From NCBI GenBank assembly GCA_019059635.1, contig JAGVRJ010000004.1, positions 682,001-746,000 of the forward strand: DNA of 64,000 bases. The letters are read 5' to 3'. The notes beneath the pieces are model-generated. The model was not told the origin of the DNA. It worked only from the letters and a program-made list of their open reading frames with translations, and searched no databases. This DNA comes from Proales similis (lineage: Eukaryota > Rotifera > Eurotatoria > Ploima > Proalidae). This document shows, piece by piece, positions 45,701-57,105 of this stretch. A program made the position numbers and the translations under genes. Each line of letters opens with the position of its first letter. Position 1 is the first letter of the stretch.

Positions 45701-46926
45701 TGTTCTACCATTTGGCTCTGTTCTGAACGCGTGTATGAATTCGTTTTGAGAGCACTAGCTGCACAGCAACAACAAAAAAAGCGAGTAGATAGGGCAAAGC
45801 TGAGCTAAAACATTGCGTAGATAAATAATTAACCGAAGGAGACGAGGCGAGCAAAACAAAGCAAAATGAATGTCAATCGACGCGAGAAGCCAAAGCAAGA
45901 GCTGAGCGAAGAAGACATTCAGTTCATAACGGCCAACACCGACTTTGAACGAGACCAGCTGGTCGACTGGTTCGAGAAATTTCGCACAAAATGTCCAGAT
46001 GGCCGCTTGGACAAGAGTGAGTTCATAAAATTCTACAGCCAACTCATACCGGGTGAGCATCCGGATGAGGAAAAGTTCTGCGAGGCCGTATTCGCTGCGT
46101 TCGACACCGACCAGAACGGCTACATTGATTTCGGCGAGTTTGTGATCGCGTTCTGGGTGCGAGTACGCGGCAATCTAAGGGAAAAGCTCACCTGGCTATT
46201 CGACATTTACGACACAAGCAAGAGCAATTACATAACACAATGGGAGTTTACTCGCATGCTTCGGCTCGTTTACAGCATCAAAGACATAAAAGGCGACCCG
46301 TTCCAGCGGGCGCGGCAGATCTTTGACAAAATAGATCGAAGCTCAGATGGCCGTTTAAGCAAACAGGAGTTCATTTCTGGATGTACAGCAGACGACGAGC
46401 TTCGCCAACTGCTGGCGCCCTTTTGATCTTTTCGTCGACGTTTCCCTTTTTTCTAATAAACCACTCGATCCCCAAACAAAAGCACTTACCTGGCTTATTC
46501 TGGCTCTTCATCTGTGACGGCTTGGCGAAACTCACTCTTATGGTTCTGCCATAGATCTCCGACTCGTGCTTGCAAACATTGCCATCAGGCTGCAATCGAG
46601 AGAAAAGTGCTTGCCTACCATGTTATCCACAGCAGCATTGGCATCGTCGATTGACTCAAATTCAACAAACGCGAATCCTCGATGCTTTCCTTTTGAGCTT
46701 TAATTGGCGATCTGCACTGACTTGGGGTTGATATTGGCTCACCTGTTGTGTAATCAAGTGGGATTTGCACTATGGTCTCTCCAAATGGCGCAAACGCAGA
46801 CTGAAGTATTTTCTCATCGATCTCTTCTGACAGACCGCCTAGAATCGCAGTATTCAGTGTGGTGCCGAAATTCTGCCGACAAGAGAGCCAATTACCCACG
46901 TACAACGTCCTCTTTAAAGCAGCCAT
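42711..46926 (-). CDS. PPIE: PPIE, cyclophilin E (RRM plus peptidyl-prolyl isomerase) with a 3.0-kb intron
   Basis: Starts at ATG 46926 ([11 protein letters not shown], spliced to [15 protein letters not shown]). The N-terminal RRM has LYVGGL (RNP2) and [10 protein letters not shown]-like sequence (RNP1, near 46,680). It continues [13 protein letters not shown]...NKP up to 46490. A 3,034-nt intron (46489-43456) then leads to [14 protein letters not shown], a charged linker, and a complete cyclophilin domain: [30 protein letters not shown] and the end [11 protein letters not shown] (stop 42713-42711). Catalytic Arg, Phe, Gln and Trp positions are kept. Cyclophilin E works in the spliceosome. 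The intron joins in phase (G + TA = Val) and exactly restores the human KPVW[SA]DD junction, so the gene truly spans the two genes on the opposite strand. Confidence 0.92.
43456..44259. repeat. Promoter-side part of the PPIE intron with CT and GCT repeats
   Basis: About 800 bases inside the PPIE intron and upstream of the first nested gene. Contains a CT run and (GCT)n tract near 43830-43888 and GA-rich stretches near 43985-44035 and 44175-44197. Likely holds the promoter and 5' UTR of the nested plus-strand gene. Confidence 0.55.
44260..45465 (+). CDS. Divergent neuronal calcium sensor-like EF-hand protein, nested in PPIE intron
   Basis: Intronless, 401 residues, about twice the usual size. 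A basic, Ser-rich N-terminal extension of about 130 residues leads into an NCS-type domain: degenerate EF1 with [13 protein letters not shown]2 loop [12 protein letters not shown] (205-216) and EF3 loop [12 protein letters not shown] (241-252), both with full calcium ligands. About 120 residues rich in Ser/Asp/Glu separate EF3 from a remnant of EF4 ([20 protein letters not shown]). It lacks the N-terminal MG myristoylation signal. Order and the CPxG motif mark the family, but the long inserts are atypical. It probably acts as a calcium-dependent adaptor; partner unknown. An AATAAA lies just after the stop. Confidence 0.75.
   Translation: MSPYQTTRVELSTRAEMTSRTFWWKGLPRAQKPIIVREVYRNHSRIGLCRTIEQEKQIERRLGAYERSTSSSSSNFSQTSSIQTSGDSSGLNSAGSKLIITERISPSISSSSGSVSPDSTLHSLYENINDLMDDELSEDDVEFLLHNTGFDQQQIEKWHTEFIQKCPSGSISFEQFKVYYGTLLPSRVTERSRDQLVTKLFHLFDIDGDHQLNFSEFLISFWIRCRAPIKEKFMWIFNMYDLDRNGYLSQIELKNALSIALDPKELDKLIALLDSFGLELDESVDSWITRYLREASSTCETSRANKLIEGKLDLIVLMLDKLSREERSSLETESLRSDSTFSLRSQLGHSFNSDTFGSDSVDWRSQLRRVQITREVFIGLCEKLPPLRKLILPIPSFYEAD
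45466..45865. other. Spacer between the two nested EF-hand genes
   Basis: About 400 bases within the PPIE intron between two plus-strand EF-hand genes. It holds AATAAA signals near 45474 and 45508 for the upstream gene and presumably the promoter of the downstream one. Confidence 0.45.
45866..46426 (+). CDS. Neuronal calcium sensor-like EF-hand protein, nested in PPIE intron
   Basis: Intronless, 186 residues, the normal size for visinin/neurocalcin/NCS proteins. EF1 is degenerate with the family CPDG motif; EF2 loop D80-E91 ([12 protein letters not shown]) and EF4 loop D157-E168 ([12 protein letters not shown]) are canonical. EF3 (D116-E127, [12 protein letters not shown]) has Asn where Gly is usual at loop position 6. 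The chain starts [10 protein letters not shown], so the Gly2 myristoylation site of the family is missing, and a calcium-myristoyl switch would not work. The downstream AATAAA (about 46455) lies only some 35 bases from the PPIE exon on the other strand. Confidence 0.85.
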   Translation: MNVNRREKPKQELSEEDIQFITANTDFERDQLVDWFEKFRTKCPDGRLDKSEFIKFYSQLIPGEHPDEEKFCEAVFAAFDTDQNGYIDFGEFVIAFWVRVRGNLREKLTWLFDIYDTSKSNYITQWEFTRMLRLVYSIKDIKGDPFQRARQIFDKIDRSSDGRLSKQEFISGCTADDELRQLLAPF

Positions 46927-47099
46927 TGTCTTCCTGTTTTGTGGCAATTAATTCGTGAGACTAGATTTACCGTGCTAGAACAGAAACCGAACGAAGAGTC
47001 GACAGAGAGAGAGAGGAAATTTTAAAAGTCGACAGCCGGCTAGTTGAAGAGATTTAAATTAACATTCTGCTCTGATTTTTGCTTTTTAATTCGACAAGA

Positions 47100-49994
47100 A
47101 TGGAGTTGAGAGAGAGTTTGCAAATTCTTTCCGATCTTGTCTCGCCTTCTTCTCAGGCTCAAGCAGGTGAGAACTAAGGTTGTCGAAAACCGGCCTTTTT
47201 CTAACTATCTATTCGACCAGGCTCTATTAAGGACGTTTGCCTTGAGACCATTTTCACGGCCACCATAAGCAATTTGCGTATTAAGCATCCGGAGTTTGCG
47301 GCGGATATCGATGACGATGACGTGTTTCATCTGTATGCCTCATTAGCCCTTGAGGCGCTGTTGAATGTGAACGAGAGCAACTTTGAAGTGAACAAACACG
47401 GATGCTATTTGAGCTTGAACGATGAGAAAAACGTGGCAACCTGCTGCCAGTTTGTGATTTGCTTTGGCATCCACTACAACCTAGAAGACAATATTGGCGT
47501 TTCTATTGATCGTCTGAGTCAATTTGGAGTGAACATTCTCAAGGCGAGGGAGCAAGTCGAAGTCCGTCGAAGACACTTTCGCCTCTTCCAGTGCTTTGAT
47601 CGCCTGCTCAGACTTAGGTCTAATCAACGCCAACACCTGTCAGTGTTTAAGCCGATATTTTACAAAAAGCATCTTCATGACTTAATCACCGCTCTCTGTC
47701 AGCTGGTTTACTCACCCAATCGGGGCCGAGATGATGAGCGACTTCGACTGTGGCTGGAAGAAGATCTATTCAACGAGACAGATGGCGCTTTGATGGTCAA
47801 CAGTCTACTCATGGCCCAGTCGAGCCGACCAGCGGTCAGCTGGTTCACGTCCAACATCGGACGAATGCTTACAAAATGCCTCCTAAGACCCAACAGTGTT
47901 CTGAACGTAATCAGAGCGATTCTAGGCCAAGTAGACGCTTTGTCAGACGTGACATTGGCAAGCGACTGGAAGAAATGCGATCTCGTGGCCAAAATTCTCG
48001 TTCAATGTCCAAAGGAGCTCTCAATTGACAATTACGTAAAATTCATCGCACCGCAAATACTTGATCTCTATTTCACGTTTCATCCTCGCTTTTCAATGCA
48101 TTTTTATCGCGTGGCTGGCTCAGTGTACTCGGCGTTCGCCGCTCGCCATCCCAACCTGACCAAACAGCATTTCACACATCAGATAATAAAACCGTTCGAC
48201 GTCAGGCCGACACATTTAGACTTGAAGTATAGTGAATTGAAGCAGCTCATCGATCGGCTTTATTTGGTGTTCGTTACCAGTGTCGAGCCTGTATGGACCA
48301 CTCTGAGTCAAATTCCGTTCGACCTAATTCAGCTTCTATTCCAAATCTACTCGATTGTCTCAAAACGAGTTTGCTGCCAAGAGATACGAAACAAATGCGA
48401 GAGTGTGCTCAAAGTTTACATGAAAATGAATCCGAACGAGACGAATCAGGCATTTGATCGGCTCATTGTCGAATGTCTGATTGGCGACGGTCCGAAGCCG
48501 AGTGAGTTGCCGGAGTTGGAGGACGAGCCAAGCGATTCGGATCAACACACTATTGCCATCGATTGGGCTAAAGAAGCGCCTGATCTGAAAAAAGTGGAGA
48601 AATTGATCTCATCTCTGTTGGATTTGATCGAGTCTCTGAAAGAGCCCTTCTGTCTTGTTGAATATCTCATATTCATTCTGAGCCAACTAAAGCAAAGGCG
48701 AGAAGAAGAATCGATTCAGTCGGCGAACGATTCTTCGCTTCTCCAAATCGAAATGAACGTGCTGAGGACCGAGAAAGAGATAAACATGAAAATCATCTAC
48801 TTCACTCAGTTGTCTCAAATATTCGAAAGAATCGACCCACAGCTGATCGTAGACAAGTACGATCGCATTCTCGACTTTTGTCGCATGATCATTGAGAACT
48901 TAATCGATTCGCAGATCGAACAAGAGTTAGATGCCGACACCGAACTGATGCAGTTGATCCTGAGCGTCATATTGGTATTCACGGCCGGCGTGATTGAGCT
49001 CGACGCCGACATCAAGCTAAAGCTTCAGTCACTTTTGCCAGCTCTATGCAAACTAAAAGAAGCTGAAAGTTACGTGTCTGTTGAACCAATGGTTGATTCG
49101 TTGATAACCAGTGTGAGGACTCATTGCGCCGTGAAAAGCGAGCCTCAGCTCGAGCAGAGTCGACAGAGCAAAAAGCTCATTGAGGAACTTGACGAGCCAG
49201 AAGACGAATTATACAAAAGCGCTATTCGTGATCTCAACGATCCATTAATGCCAGTAAGGGCGCACGGTCTTGTAACTCTGAGACGAATGATCGAGGCCAA
49301 GAATCGCAAGTGCGCTGAGAATCACGACTATCTTTTGGAGCAATTCACTCAAAGTTTAAAATTCGACGACTCGTATGTCTACATGGCAGCAATCCAGGGC
49401 CTGATTTCGATGATAGACAGAGAGCCAGATAGAGTGCTCAGTTTGCTGCTCGATCAGTATCGAGACTGCGGGAAAAAAGAGCAGCTCAAGGCTGACGACC
49501 GTCTCAAGCTGGGCGAGGTTCTGATGAAGTCAATTCGAAACTTTTCAGAGCTCTTGCCCAAATTCGCTCCCAAGCTGGTCGACGCGTTCCTGATCGAATG
49601 CAAGAACCCGGACGAGCTGATGCGTACAAGTGCACTGTCGAATTTGGGCGAGACGTGCAAACTGCTCGGCTATTCAATTGGATTCTGCATTTATGAAATT
49701 CTGAATTGCTTGTCGAGTCTGATCGAATGGGACAAGTCAGTGCACGTGAAACGATCGGCGTGCATGGTGCTCAAGATGATCATCGAAGGCCTCAAGTCAC
49801 AAAATTTCGTTCAAATCTTGGGCGATTCAATCCTGCCTCTCTATCGACTGCTGAGTCGAGTGAGAGCGAGCAGCCATGATGAAATTGTTCAGATCAACTG
49901 CGATCAGACGAATGAGTATCTAAACGAGCTGATGAAGGGCGCCCTGTTTGCTCCGGTGAAACTCGAAAAAGAAATCAAAGTTCTCAGGCCCTGA
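47100..49994 (+). CDS. TANGO6: TANGO6 (Rtp1-like) HEAT-repeat protein
   Basis: Exon 1 (47100-47166) starts MELRESLQILSDLVSP and joins one long exon (47221-49994) across a 54-nt intron, giving 946 residues. The chain is almost all helical repeats. The C-terminal third has the TANGO6/Rtp1 signature: DLNDPLMPVRAHGLVTLRRM, DDSYVYMAAIQGLISMID, LGEVLMKSIRNFSELLPKF, MRTSALSNLGETCKLLGY, and the end GALFAPVKLEKEIKVLRP. In yeast Rtp1 helps assemble and import RNA polymerase II; in flies TANGO6 loss affects Golgi and secretion. It is head-to-head with PPIE, 173 bases apart, probably sharing a promoter region. Confidence 0.87.
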
Positions 49995-50105
49995 AAAGGC
50001 GCTAAATTGCTCAATTCTTTTTAATTTAATTCTCGACCAAAGCCAGTCTGAAGTGATAATCTTAAATAAACGAATAAATAAATACATGAAAGTGTCCAGA
50101 GTGAT

Positions 50106-50800
50106 TTAGAATGAAAATTTGTCCAGCCGGTCGCTTTCCGGAAGCATGTTATTGATTTCGTCCATCATCGGAAGTATTTCGTCCATGTTTCGCTTGATCT
50201 TGCGCAGGCCTGTCGAAATGTCCTGGACTGCACGAAACTGTTCACAGTAGCGGGCGTAGCGGCGCTGCTTTTCGCCCATGTTCTGCATCAATAAATCGAT
50301 CACAAAGTTCAACTGTGAATGTCGCAATTAAGCGGCCTGCGAGTATTTGTTGGTCGTCTAAAAGCGCTTACGTGCTTTATTTCCAAAGATATTGCTTCCT
50401 GGTCCTTGGTTACATTGAACGCACAATTGTTCAAGTGGTTCTTCAGCAAGTCGGCCAGTCGGATCATCTGAAATTCAAATAAAAACAAATTTTCGGTTGC
50501 TGAATTAAAGGGAAAAACGGCCAGTCTGAATTCATACGGCTTTTGGGTCCATTTTGAACTGGGATCGATCTTCTTTTAGATTGATTGACGATTTGAGAAT
50601 GGGATAGAAAAGTGGAACATAGTCAAGCTTGTAGGCCAGATCGTCTTCGCTGCTCGGCCTCGGGTCGTCACGGCTTGACACGACCACAATGTCTGGATGG
50701 TAGTTGGATGCTTAATTAAACCGGGTTATTAAAACAGTCCGGTGGCAGCATGGATAGGCAAAAGCTCACACCTCGGGCCTTGTTCTGCTCGTTGCCCATG
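50106..50800 (-). CDS. BORCS5: BORCS5 (BLOC-1-related complex subunit 5)
   Basis: Exon 1 (50800-50773) reads MGNEQNKAR and joins an exon with HPDIVVVSSRDD, LDYVPLFYPILKSSINL and FKMDPKA. A further exon gives IRLADLLKNHLNNCAF...DQEAISLEIK, and the last reads EKQRRYARYCEQFRAV...ILPMMDEINNMLPESDRLDKFSF (stop 50108-50106). The N-terminal MG and the final MLPE[GS][ED]RL..FS block are those of BORCS5. It is the myristoylated subunit that anchors BORC on lysosomes, so that Arl8 and kinesin can move them outward. About 175 residues, near normal. Confidence 0.85.
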
Positions 50801-51142
50801 ATCACAAGGCGCGTCTGGATGTTAAATTAATAAAATTTTAGTTTTACAGCGCCGAGGCGATTGGTGAATGCACGCAACATTCATTATTCGCCGATAACTA
50901 AGATTTGCACGCGTCGACCGACTCTTTCTTGATGCAATCGTTCGCAGCCGCTCATCTCGCCAAATATGCTTGCATTGAAAATGCGTCGCTCGCTCAAGTA
51001 CCCGGCCAACGGAACGGCCTGAAATTATATAAGAATTCGCCCGAACCGATCGAGTTTGTCTAATTGCGGATTTCAATTTTTTGTTAGAAGAGCGGTTGAT
51101 TTCGCTTTCAGAGGCAATCATCAGCATAGTTATTGAGGAAGA
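50801..51142. other. Divergent spacer, BORCS5 / Rieske gene
   Basis: About 340 bases between head-to-head starts. It carries both promoters if they are separate. A minus ORF in it has no family signal. Confidence 0.45.
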
Positions 51143-52106
51143 ATGTCATCGTTTGCACTGAGCCGTTTAGCCAAGTTCAACAACTCGGCAACCACCACAG
51201 TTGTGTTGGCTGCGTCCAACAAGCTGCAGGCAAAGCCCATGATCCCCATGAATGTGGACGATCATCACCATAATCATGAAATGCCTTTGCCCAACCAGGT
51301 CAAGCCAATTACTAACCGCACCTTGCAAAAAACCCTTTTGGCCGGTAACCTGGCCGTGAGCAACGCTTTCTCCAGTAAGTAAACCCGTCGCCCTTTTGTG
51401 TCTGCTCCCTCATTGAGATTTGTGTTCACTTCAAAAAAGGAGCAGTTTCAGTTAGACATGCTCACACCGACATCAAGGTGCCCAACTTCAATGAGTACCG
51501 AAACGCCTACTCGGATGACCCGAATCAGTCGGCGAAAGTGCATGCTGACGACAAGCAAACCTACTCGTACATCGCCACTTTCGGTGAGTTGACACTCGAC
51601 GCTAAAATAGCGCTTGTCTTAATGAGAAAAAAACAAAAGGCGTCGGTTTGGCCACTGCCTACGGTGCCAAGGCGATCGTTCACGATATTGTGGCCAACGT
51701 TGCTCCGTCTGCTGATGTGCTTGCTTTGGCCAAAGTTGAAATCAAGCTGAGCGAGATCCCCGAAGGCAAGAACGTCACAGTCAAGTGGAGAAGCAAGCCG
51801 TTGTTCGTGCGTCACCGAACTTCCGCTGAGATTGAGAAGGAACGAACCGTAGACTTGGGATCCCTGCGAGATCCGCAGACCGATGACACCCGCACCAAGA
51901 AACCAGAATGGCTCGTGGTTTTGGGCATCTGCACCCATCTTGGCTGCGTACCTCTGCCCAACCAAGGCGAGTACAACGGCTACTTCTGCCCGTGTCACGG
52001 CTCGCACTACGACGCGTCCGGTCGAATTCGAAAGGGACCAGCTCCCCTCAACCTCGAGATCCCGCCATACGAATTCGTTGGCGACGATTTGTTGGTAGTC
52101 GGTTAA
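51143..52106 (+). CDS. UQCRFS1: Rieske iron-sulfur protein of complex III
   Basis: Three exons: 51143-51374, about 51442 (or 51449)-51583, and 51640-52106. The N-terminus is a mitochondrial presequence with a His-rich patch (DDHHHNHE). Then come [16 protein letters not shown], a single membrane helix after [12 protein letters not shown], a hinge, and the Rieske head with both cluster motifs CTHLGC and CPCHGSHYD, and the loop Pro GRIRKGPAP. It passes electrons from ubiquinol to cytochrome c1. The second exon acceptor is ambiguous between two AGs 7 bases apart (the reading frame differs only in TVSVR versus IR); both keep the frame to RHAHTD. Confidence 0.94.
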
Positions 52107-55100
52107 ATAGCGCAAACTTCACTTAGGGTTCGGAAACGATCTTACACAAACATCCTTTCATACACCAAACCGAATAAAAGCAAAACCAGGATACCGGCTC
52201 TCCTTTTTCACAATTTTCACAAACCGCCGATTAGAGACTCGTTCAACTTCCTAGAAACTTAGTGTATCCAATGGTCCATTTTAATTTCTCGTTTTTCATT
52301 TTTAAAACCAAAAAATAAGAAGAAGAAGAGCACAAATTTGCGTCTGACAAGTCTTGTTCGGGGCTGAGAGAAGCCGCTTAAGAATCAGGAAAAAGAATGC
52401 GCCAATATTTTGTGAGTACAATTATCTGATTGGGGCTCTGTCGATGGTTTTCTGATTGGCTCAGGGCCTGCTTGTTTACATTTCAGGCATTTTAACCGTC
52501 CTTGAATTTTGAGGCAGCGTTATCGGCATTGCTCAAGTTCATTGTTTATTCAAACGAATTTTATCAGGGACCCATCACTTGGCCTGCTTTCTCACGTTTT
52601 GCAATCAATGAAAGCTCGCCCTTTTGGTGTCTTTGACTCGCTCTTTGCATCTGCGGGCTTTATAAACACAGAGCGATGTTAGTCATGATGAACATAATGG
52701 GCTGCTGGTTCTCAATGATGTCGAAAGAGCTTCCGTTGATTTCATTTATTTGAGATAACCTACGGCAGATGCTCTCTTAGCATATAGTAATATCCGCAAG
52801 CAATGGGCCTAGTCTATTTGCATCTCCAGGTTACTTTTCCATTTATTAAGTCAGTTATTTATTTTTAAGAAGCGAATAGAAGACGCCTGAAAACGAGCGC
52901 TGTTGGGTTTCTCATATGTGCGTGTCTTTTCAAAAATGTTCATGCTCAGCAATTTTCAGCGTCTCTATTTCTGCTCTGAGCCTTTGTCTTGTCTGTATTT
53001 CACGATTTCTATCTCGGCTCGCCTATCAAATCGCAGAGGAAGATCGCAACTGCGTGACATTTGCATGCGAATGTACCATTCATGAAGGAAATAAAGCAGC
53101 GGCTGGTTAAATTCAACCAGCAAGCGCAACAAGCGCAAAGCGAGCGAATTTTGTTGAGCTGAACTGCAAACACTTAATCAATAAATTACGCAAAATAGCC
53201 GTGTGTAGAAATTTCGAGTTGACATACAAGCCTGCCGATTGAGAGGCGATCTGTGGAGGTGCGTTTCCACCAGGGAATAAATCTAGAAGGGAAAAAACGA
53301 CGCTACAACGCAGCATCTAGTGCTAAATTTGCTTTCATGAAAATGCATCTATGATTAGGATATTTAAACGCATAATTCTCCGACTAGATTTCAAGAGCGT
53401 AACGATCTGTTCGTATCAGTCGGGATCAAAAAACAATCTGTTGAAAATGCCTGCGCCCGTCAATTCTGCGTTGGCGTTGCTGCGGATTCAAAATTGAAAA
53501 AACAGAGAGAGAGAGTACACAGCCAGTTTGGAAAAGGGCGTTTCATCACACACGATTAGAATCGACACAATCGATGATGAATGAGTCCTGCATTATTCTA
53601 GCATGTCTTTGAAACAAGGCACTTGGCGCCCACAATCGTTCACCAGTTCGTGTTCTCGCGGCCCAAACTCCGGATTTGTAGAGGAAGTGTGGCACTGTCA
53701 ATCGGTCTAAGCAAATAGGGTCCCATTACTTGTTCAATATTTGCTGACTGACCCTTCTTTAAATCGGCTTGCGCGAGGCTCATGCGATTCATCGATTTAT
53801 TTCAGCGTTTTAACGGACGTTAAACAAAAATTTCATCATCCGGCTCAATTCGATTTGTGCATAATCTGCTGCTGCCTATGCTGCCAGTTTTTTCATTTTA
53901 CGAGCACACACATACACATGCGTTGAAATATGGAGAGAGAGAAAGCCGTTCGTGCAAGTCCCTCAGTTGGTTACGAGTGATCATAAACCGTTTAATAGGT
54001 TGGCTTAGCAAGTCTCAAAGTGACAAATGCACGTTCGTTACATAATTTCATTTCGTTGGCTTTTTATTTATTTCTTCTGGGTTGACTGCAATGGACACAG
54101 TCTTTCTAGGCTTTTGGCGGATAGCCTTTTGAATTTTTTTCAGTTTTTCTTCATCTTTTCTAGTTGTATTTGATTCTGGCGAAGAGGCAAAGAGTAAAAT
54201 CGCTGAAGAGGGTGAGAGAGATTTCTACAATCTACAGTAGCCAAATTCATCTCCCCAAGCGCTTGACACAATTAATCTTTGTTTTCCTTGTCTAAAACAT
54301 CAAAATCTCCGAAGGGCTTAAACAAGCTGAGCTCTGCCTTAATTGATTATTTATACTTATCTTTGTAATTTTCCATTTATTCCTAATCAGAGCGCATCAA
54401 TTTTCACTATGTGCTAACGCGTGTTGCCTTGAAAGATTCAATCACTTTTTTTTTTTCTTTTGCTTGATTAAAATTTAAAGAGAAAGAGGGAGGATGGCGT
54501 CCACTTGGTTCGAGTAATTGTGAATTTACAAGGATGAAATAATCGAAACCAGACAACGAGAGAAAGACAGAGAGAGTGTAAATGGGCTTTTGGTTCAGGG
54601 CTAATCGAATATGAAGTAAACGATGCATAATAACTACGGGAGCGCAAAAATCGAGCTGGTGCCATCGATTGCATGACGAGATCGTTTTTAGATGCGTTAT
54701 TTCATCTTTTGATGAATAGCGCTGATAAGAAGGCCGGAAATGAGAAGCGAATCAGAGAAAAATGAAGAGCGCGGATGTGTTAGTATCATGATCCGCATGA
54801 AATCATAGCCAGCCATTAAATCGCTCTGATTTGGCTTATTGTTGGGTTGTGACAAAACGGGTCCCTGTTTGTGCTCTCTAATCGAAAAAGTTTCTTTTAA
54901 GCAACCTATCATGTTCAAGACGAGATGAGGAAACTTGGACCAACCAGAGTAGATGTACACAATCAGAAAATTAACCTAAAGAAACGAAGCTTCGAGACAA
55001 GATGAAGACAAGCAGCCGGTGCGGATTGATACATCCTGCTGCTGTTGCTGCTGCAATGAGCCAATGTTAGATGTGCGTGTTTGAGTGCCTTTTTCTCATC

Positions 55101-57105
55101 TTTCTGCTACTACTTCAACTATTGTAGCTTTTGCCTGCTTACTATTTGGCTCGTACTCATGCAACTATTAGCAAATACTGATCGCGCAGTGGAGAGGTTT
55201 ATTTAGAACAAGCCTGCCGGATGTATGAGCAAATTTTGACGCGCGCCAAGCCATCAGCATCAGCGTGAATATGGTGAATGGTGCTCAAAAAGAAAAATAA
55301 ATAAAATGAGTGTGTCAAGTCATCTGGCGGCGGGCGGCTGCTTGGAGCTGTGCGGGCGAGAACGACATTTTTTAGACGCCGCCCAATATCACGAAACCTT
55401 TGCTTTCTCTTGGCATTTGCGTTTGCTCTACTGCAATGAGCAGGGGAAAAGTGGCCAAATCCGATTATGTTGAGAGGCAACTCTGGATTACGAAATAATA
55501 ATAAAAAGTCAACTTATCATCGCGCTGTTTGACTAGCAAGACTAAAGACCTCTAAACGAAACGCAGCATCGAAGCAGACTGGCAGCTCTGCAAAGGAACC
55601 GTCTACAAATCAGCTATTTAGAAAGCGATTGATTGACTGAGAGAAAGAGTGAGAAACTAGTTCGTTGTGAAAATAATTTTTATTCATGCCTGCTTGTAGC
55701 AATCATTCAGATTGCCGGGTCTACTCGTTCGGCGCTTATTTCTCTTTAATTAAATAACCGCAATGAAACTCGGCAACTAGTTGCGTCTGCCTTAACAAAT
55801 ATTTGCCAAATCCGATTATTATTAAAAATTAATCGCAGAGCGTAGTCAGCACAGGCTGGCCTTGGCACATTTGCATGAGCTCATATTTGCTCTACTCATA
55901 GCTAGATCTCGTTTCTCTTTATTTCTTCCTTCACTTGATTTGATTTTCATTCGATCAGCCTTTCTGCTTGTCGGCTCTTCATCTGCTACCAAAACTAAGC
56001 GCCTTTCGACTAGTCGCGATGACGATTTTCGTGTATGCTTCATGTGAAACTCATCAAGCAAGTCTAGAGGGCGGCCGGCAGATAGGAATCAGTTGGTGAT
56101 CAATAGGCGAGAAGCCAACGCATGAATGCCTCAAATTAGGAGGGAAAATTAGAAAAAAAGGTTGAAGTAGTGCAAAGCATATGAGCAGCAGCGCATCGAT
56201 CTCATGCATCATGCTTCACAAGTCAAGCAGGCAGCTGGACGAAATTCAGCTTCTTGTCTCTTGCTCGATGGTGATTACATCAATCATCGTATTCGAGAGT
56301 CATCTTCATTCTCGCAGTAATCATCTCGGAAATTTCTTTGAATTTAGGTTCGCTATGATGTTTCTCGTTTAATTAAGAAGCATCGAGACCTTAATACCCC
56401 CGAACGGAACTGCTAGATCAGGAGATCGAAATTGCTGACTATGCCCGAAAACAATCCAGTTTCTAATCTTTTCATTTGCAGCAGTTGTGTGAGCGCTTGA
56501 TCTTGCGCTAGAAGAGTCATTTAAATCCGAATTAATTTCATATACTTCCACTAGTGAATCGACACAGCAGCTTATTCGAATTGAATAAGCCGGCAGCCTT
56601 GTTAGATGGAAGGTCGGCTAGTTAGCGATTGCTGCAGCGTCTGACAAATCGATCGATTTATTGTTTTTGCCAAAGAGAGCCTTGTTAACTCTTATTTGCT
56701 TAATGCATTCGTTTCTTTCTTTATTGATGGCGCCCATTATCAGTGGAATTGCGAGCGAGCGGGTGGGCGAGCTTTCATTCAAGCTCTTTGGTTCTTAAAC
56801 TCTCGTTAAGACCAAACTTTTATTCATTTGTTGCTTCGATTTGGTTTGGTTCGATTGCTTAATTGCTCTCGCTTGTTTAGTTTGGCGCTGGGTGTCAAAC
56901 GAAATCTGCTTCCAACTTACCAAAACTTTCATGACAAGCTTCAGATAAACATCGCGGTGAGCGATCGCTTAGGAAAACACCGTTTAACGATCGATACTTT
57001 TTCTTTATCATGTTCTACGCAGCCACCAGCTATCCGATGCCAAGACTGCTGATGCTGTTTGATTTACATTAATTTCGCTCAGCTACTGCAAAGCAACAAA
57101 AAAGA
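52107..57105. other. Five-kilobase region with no supported gene
   Basis: The longest gene-free stretch of the window. AT-rich, with many T runs, GA/CT microsatellites (near 53502, 54568, 55642) and a (GCT)n-like tract near 55030-55052. ORFs are short and biased. It lies between a housekeeping gene and neural-type genes, so it may hold distal regulatory elements, but nothing I can see proves that. Confidence 0.5.
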
